Source: Candidatus Thorarchaeota archaeon
GTDB taxonomy: Archaea > Asgardarchaeota > Thorarchaeia > Thorarchaeales > Thorarchaeaceae
Length of the DNA: 34,847 bases
Assembly (NCBI GenBank): GCA_018238375.1
Contig: JABCTJ010000155.1
Coordinates: forward strand, 1-34,847
Reading direction: 5' to 3'
Under the pieces are notes generated by a model. That model saw only the letters and a program-made list of their open reading frames with translations. It ran no database searches and was not told the origin of the DNA. A program made the translations under genes and the position numbers. Shown here in pieces: positions 31,691 to 34,847 of the stretch (positions are counted from its first letter, which is position 1; each line of letters begins with the position of its first letter).

Positions 31691-32560
31691 TTGAAGATAC
31701 AAGGCTATTGGTTGGCTTCCGGGATTCTAGGCGTCACAGGCGCAATCATGAAGCGCGTTAGCGCTTCAGGCGCAGACGCGATTGTTACGAAGTCTATCGG
31801 TCCCGTTCCAAGAAGAGGGCATTCTGGCCCAATTTTGGCCACATCGCATGGCGGGCTTCTCAATGCCGTGGGATTGACAAACCCCGGGATTGAGGGTTTC
31901 AGGGACGAGATTTCAACCCTGAGAGACTCCGGGATCCCTGTTGTATTGAGCATCTTTGGGAGCACCATAGACGAAATCACTGAAGTTGCCACGAAAGGTC
32001 TCGAACTGAAACCTGATGCCTTCGAGCTTAATCTGTCGTGTCCTCATGCGGAGATTGGACAGATAGCCCACGATCCTGACCTAACATTCAGATACGTCAA
32101 GTCTGTAAAAGATGTAGTTGATCGTCCAGTCTTTGCTAAGATTACCCCGAATGCCTCCGATGTTGTTTCTGTAGGAGCGGCCGCAGAACGCGCAGGAGCG
32201 GATGCTGTAGTTGCTATCAACACTGTGCGTGGAATAAAGATCGATATCTATCAGAAGCGCCCGATGCTTGGCAACAAAGTGGGCGGGCTCTCCGGACCAC
32301 CAGTATTCCCAATCGCAGTGAGATGCGTATATGACCTCTACAGAGAGCTCTCAATACCAATAATTGGAGTTGGCGGTGTCACATCATGGGAGGACGCAGT
32401 TGAGATGCATTTAGCCGGTGCAAGCGCAATCCAAGTGGGTACAGCCGTACTCGACGGTGTCGATGTTTTTAATCACATCAAGCAGGGTGTTGCGAAGTAT
32501 CTCCATGATGAGGGGATCTCAAAAATCTCCGAGATTGTCGGGGCAGCTACGAGGTCGTAG
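31691..32560 (+). CDS. pyrD: Dihydroorotate dehydrogenase, class 1B catalytic subunit (PyrD)
   Basis: FMN enzyme that oxidises dihydroorotate to orotate in pyrimidine synthesis. The 289 aa barrel protein shows VTKSIGPVPRRGHSGP, NAVGLTNPG, the catalytic-cysteine loop FELNLSCPHAE, AKITPNASD, VVAINTVRG, KVGGLSGP and the FMN-phosphate motifs GVGGVTSWEDAVEMHLAGASAIQVGTA. The start is TTG 31691, supported by AGGTGA at 31681-31686. No ATG lies in a suitable place. PyrK follows with a 2 nt gap, which marks it as the NAD-linked 1B type. Confidence 0.95.
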   Translation: MKIQGYWLASGILGVTGAIMKRVSASGADAIVTKSIGPVPRRGHSGPILATSHGGLLNAVGLTNPGIEGFRDEISTLRDSGIPVVLSIFGSTIDEITEVATKGLELKPDAFELNLSCPHAEIGQIAHDPDLTFRYVKSVKDVVDRPVFAKITPNASDVVSVGAAAERAGADAVVAINTVRGIKIDIYQKRPMLGNKVGGLSGPPVFPIAVRCVYDLYRELSIPIIGVGGVTSWEDAVEMHLAGASAIQVGTAVLDGVDVFNHIKQGVAKYLHDEGISKISEIVGAATRS

Positions 32561-32562
32561 TA

Positions 32563-33387
32563 ATGGATATCGAAAAACTGATGGGAACCCCCGCGACAGT
32601 CCAGGTCTCTAAGACAATCAGTGAGAACAAAAAAGCACGTACTCTAGTCTTCGAGCTACCTGAGGCTAATCATCAATTCAAGCCCGGCCAGTTTCTCATG
32701 TGTTGGATTCCAGGAATCGATGAGATTCCAATGAGCATATCGCTATGGAATCCTCCAGAAGTTGGTGTGACAGTGCTTCCAGTTGGCGAAGCAACCAGTG
32801 TGTTCTCAGCTCTCTCCACAGGTCAGAGGTTTGGTGTTAGGGGTCCATTTGGTTCTGGGTTTTCCCTTGAATGTGAGCGGGCTCTAATCATTGGTGGTGG
32901 AATAGGAATGGCGCCTTTGAGACCGCTGGCGTATCAGTTGCGTGAGCATGGAATTGATGTGACTGCACTCATAGCAGCTAAGACTAAGAATGAACTCCTA
33001 TACGTTGATGAACTTGAAGGATTGGTAGGTGATGGCTTCGATGTCCAAGTGGCCACCGATGATGGCTCAGCAGGTTTCAAGGGCATTGCAACAGATGTTG
33101 TTCGTGAGATATTTCAGAATGCACGCTACGACACCATTTACACCTGTGGACCCGAACCGATGATGGCTAAGCTCCACATGTTTTCCAAAGAGATGGGTAT
33201 CACGATTCAAGCATCCTTGGAGCGGTTCATGAAGTGCGGATGCGGAATATGCGGCACATGCGCTCTGGACCCGACTGGTGACTTGGTCTGCGTGGAAGGT
33301 CCTGTGTTCACTGGAAACAGACTGAATGCTATAGAAGAATTTGGAAAATATCATCGTGACTCTACTGGAGTAAAAATACGATTCTAG
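32563..33387 (+). CDS. pyrK: Dihydroorotate dehydrogenase electron transfer subunit (PyrK)
   Basis: FAD and [2Fe-2S] subunit that passes electrons from PyrD to NAD. The 274 aa protein has an FAD-binding barrel (PGQFLMCWIPG, IPMSISLW), a nucleotide-binding domain (LIIGGGIGMAPLRPLA, TCGPEPMM) and the cluster motif C225-x4-C230-x2-C233-x9-C243. An extra cysteine, C227, lies inside it. It is coupled to pyrD. Confidence 0.95.
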   Translation: MDIEKLMGTPATVQVSKTISENKKARTLVFELPEANHQFKPGQFLMCWIPGIDEIPMSISLWNPPEVGVTVLPVGEATSVFSALSTGQRFGVRGPFGSGFSLECERALIIGGGIGMAPLRPLAYQLREHGIDVTALIAAKTKNELLYVDELEGLVGDGFDVQVATDDGSAGFKGIATDVVREIFQNARYDTIYTCGPEPMMAKLHMFSKEMGITIQASLERFMKCGCGICGTCALDPTGDLVCVEGPVFTGNRLNAIEEFGKYHRDSTGVKIRF

Positions 33388-33426
33388 CAGAGTCGAAGAT
33401 ACTGCTCAAGAAGGATGCGCTATCTT

Positions 33427-33588
33427 TTACTTGCGGACTCCGATAACCTGTCCCTTGATGACACGCTTGATGTAGTTCCTCTTGTGGCGGATGCGTGGAA
33501 TGGGTGTGTGACGCTCACGACCCTTTACCTTTGGGGTTGACTCTCTGACTTTACCCGCTTTTGTTAGGGATCCGTGTGAACCTGGCAT
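33427..33588 (-). CDS. rps30e: Small ribosomal subunit protein eS30
   Basis: A 53 aa gene. The minus strand from ATG 33588 encodes MPGSHGSLTKAGKVRESTPK and continues into the basic core RIRHKRNYIKRVI, ending VIGVRK before TAA at 33427. Eukaryotic eS30 has the same HGSLxxAGKVRxxTPKV start. It shows a TATA-like TTTTTATG (about 33636-33643) and an AGAGGT ribosome-binding site. eS30 is found in crenarchaeal-type, TACK and Asgard archaea and eukaryotes but generally not in Euryarchaeota, so it helps place the organism. Confidence 0.93.
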   Translation of the reverse strand: MPGSHGSLTKAGKVRESTPKVKGRERHTPIPRIRHKRNYIKRVIKGQVIGVRK

Positions 33589-33705
33589 CTGTACTACCTC
33601 TTTTCAGTGCTATAGGTGAACCCACAAAGTACTCATAAAAAGCTATCCAATGGGCGCAACCCAACCACAACATCATTATCACGAATCGGTGATTAACTGT
33701 ACGCC

Positions 33706-34847
33706 ATGCCTATTCATGACGATGACTATGCGTTCCACAGGGAAATTATTGAAGCGCTTCTCAGCTCTGATCATCCCTTAGACCGTCGTGTAGTCAATCG
33801 TATCAAGAATAGAATTTGTGGCAAGTACCGACGTGCAAGAGTCCCATCAAACCCAGACATACTTCAGGCAGCAATTCCTGAAGAAATCGAGATCCTGAGG
33901 CCTTTTCTCCAGAAACGACCTGTACGCACAGTTTCTGGTGTGGCTGTCGTAGCCACAATGACTGAGCCATATGCCTGCCCGCACGGCAAATGCGCATACT
34001 GTCCGGGTGGTCCTGAGGCTGGCGTTCCACAGAGCTATACAGGCCATGAGCCGGCAACGATGAGGGGTCTACAGCACGAGTTTGATCCCTATCGGCAGAC
34101 CGAAAGCAGATTGAATCAGTTACGCACAATTGGCCACTCAATTGAGAAAGTAGAGCTCATAGTGATGGGTGGTGATTGGTGCTCTAAACCCTCAGAATAT
34201 CGTGAATTCTTCGTCAAGGGATGCCTCGATGCAATGAATGGCATGCCGAGCAAGAACTTGGGTGAAGCGAAGGCGTTGAACGAGTCTTCAGAAGTTCGCA
34301 ACGTGGGCATGACCTTTGAAACACGCCCCGACTGGGTTACTGAGGAAAATCTTGACGATATGCTGGAAATGGGTGCAACAAGAGTCGAAATCGGAGTACA
34401 AACACTCTCCGATGATGTTCTAGAGCTTGTAGAGCGCGGCCATGATGTTGAGGCTACGATACAGGCAACCAAGTTGCTTCGCGACAGTGGGCTGAAAGTT
34501 GCATATCACATGATGCCAGGACTGCCCACAAGCTCCCCCGCAGATGACCTTGTGATGTTTGAAACACTCTTCAAAGATTCATATTTCTGTCCAGATATGC
34601 TGAAAATTTACCCTACAATCGTCACAAAGAACACGAAATTGCATGAATGGTGGGTCAATGGCGATTACACGCCCTATGCCACTGAACAGACGGTTTCCCT
34701 GATTGCTAAGGCAGTGAGTAGAATGCCCGAGTATGTTAGAATTCAGCGGATGCAGCGCGACATTCCACTTCATCAGATTGAGGCCGGACTAGATGTTGGT
34801 AATCTTCGGGAATTAGTGAATCAGAGAATGAAATCCTTGAATTTGAG
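33706..34847 (+). CDS. elp3: Elp3-family tRNA uridine(34) acetyltransferase, C-terminally cut by the window edge
   Basis: Radical SAM plus acetyltransferase enzyme that makes the cm5-type modification on wobble uridine. About 380 residues are visible. The cluster motif CPHGKCAYCPGG (C91, C96, C99) is the form typical of Elp3, and GMTFETRPDW and RVEIGVQTLSDDVLELVERGH are the usual radical SAM core motifs. The C-terminal acetyltransferase domain lies beyond the window. The start ATG 33706 gives MPIHDDDYAFHREIIEALLS, consistent with the family's N-terminal helical segment. It pairs functionally with the TtuA/Ncs6-type thiolase elsewhere in the window, since both can act on wobble uridines. Confidence 0.95.
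   Translation, partial: MPIHDDDYAFHREIIEALLSSDHPLDRRVVNRIKNRICGKYRRARVPSNPDILQAAIPEEIEILRPFLQKRPVRTVSGVAVVATMTEPYACPHGKCAYCPGGPEAGVPQSYTGHEPATMRGLQHEFDPYRQTESRLNQLRTIGHSIEKVELIVMGGDWCSKPSEYREFFVKGCLDAMNGMPSKNLGEAKALNESSEVRNVGMTFETRPDWVTEENLDDMLEMGATRVEIGVQTLSDDVLELVERGHDVEATIQATKLLRDSGLKVAYHMMPGLPTSSPADDLVMFETLFKDSYFCPDMLKIYPTIVTKNTKLHEWWVNGDYTPYATEQTVSLIAKAVSRMPEYVRIQRMQRDIPLHQIEAGLDVGNLRELVNQRMKSLNL

Noticed and set aside
1-34847. CRISPR arrays, insertion sequences or prophage genes
   Set aside because: No regularly spaced repeats, transposase or integrase motifs, or phage structural genes were seen. The only repeats found are the short ones listed.

Overview
The window is archaeal chromosome. 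It has Rpo7 and Spt4 RNA polymerase-associated proteins, aIF2-gamma, eS6 and eS30 ribosomal proteins, Pelota, archaeal DnaG, a fibrillarin/Nop5 pair, a bulge-helix-bulge intron-containing tRNA-Trp, and TATA-type promoters. The eS30 gene argues against Euryarchaeota, which generally lack it, and for a TACK or Asgard lineage. Moderate GC, an unlinked 5S rRNA gene and a rich Hdr/aldehyde oxidoreductase locus would fit an Asgard such as a Thorarchaeota-like organism. That placement is an inference, not something proved here.

Layout. (1) 1-2989, minus strand: the conserved information-processing cluster eS6, aIF2-gamma, PIN-domain protein, Rpo7, Spt4 (partial). (2) 3177-4352: a site-2 protease. 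It is followed by about 870 bp with no convincing intact gene (4353-5226). (3) 5227-8002, plus strand: a compact set of a TtuA/Ncs6-type tRNA thiolase, a nucleotidyltransferase and a radical SAM enzyme. (4) 8003-10580, minus strand: Pelota, preceded by a LonB-like AAA+ ATPase that has a zinc ribbon but no protease domain. (5) 10669-18782: a redox locus with an HdrA-MvhD fusion and a polyferredoxin on minus, a tungsten-type aldehyde ferredoxin oxidoreductase and a four-cluster ferredoxin on plus, a DUF2096-like protein, then HdrB and HdrC on minus. (6) 18940-22326: an OsmC-like protein, DnaG, a 771 bp gene-poor stretch, and a UPF0173 metallo-hydrolase. (7) 22472-24345: two tandem but diverged type II methionine aminopeptidases. 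(8) 24342-26765: a small zinc-ribbon membrane protein, a DUF1512 protein, a frameshifted cysteine-motif fragment, 5S rRNA, and a small membrane protein preceded by a strong hairpin. (9) 27195-28095: tRNA-Trp with two introns, then RNase HII. (10) 28103-31563, minus strand: a COG1395-type HTH protein, a UPF0216 protein, fibrillarin and Nop5. (11) 31691-33387: the PyrD/PyrK dihydroorotate dehydrogenase pair. eS30 follows on minus, and an Elp3 gene runs off the right edge.

How they work together. Most genes serve translation, tRNA modification and ribosome rescue. The notable metabolic unit is region 5. A molybdopterin-tungsten aldehyde oxidoreductase with its own ferredoxin sits between two halves of a heterodisulfide-reductase-like machine (HdrA-MvhD with polyferredoxin, and HdrBC). 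This suggests that aldehyde or carboxylate redox chemistry is coupled to flavin-based electron bifurcation. The less expected items are the D-loop intron plus canonical intron in tRNA-Trp, an apparent decayed copy of that intron region upstream, and the protease-less LonB relative next to Pelota.
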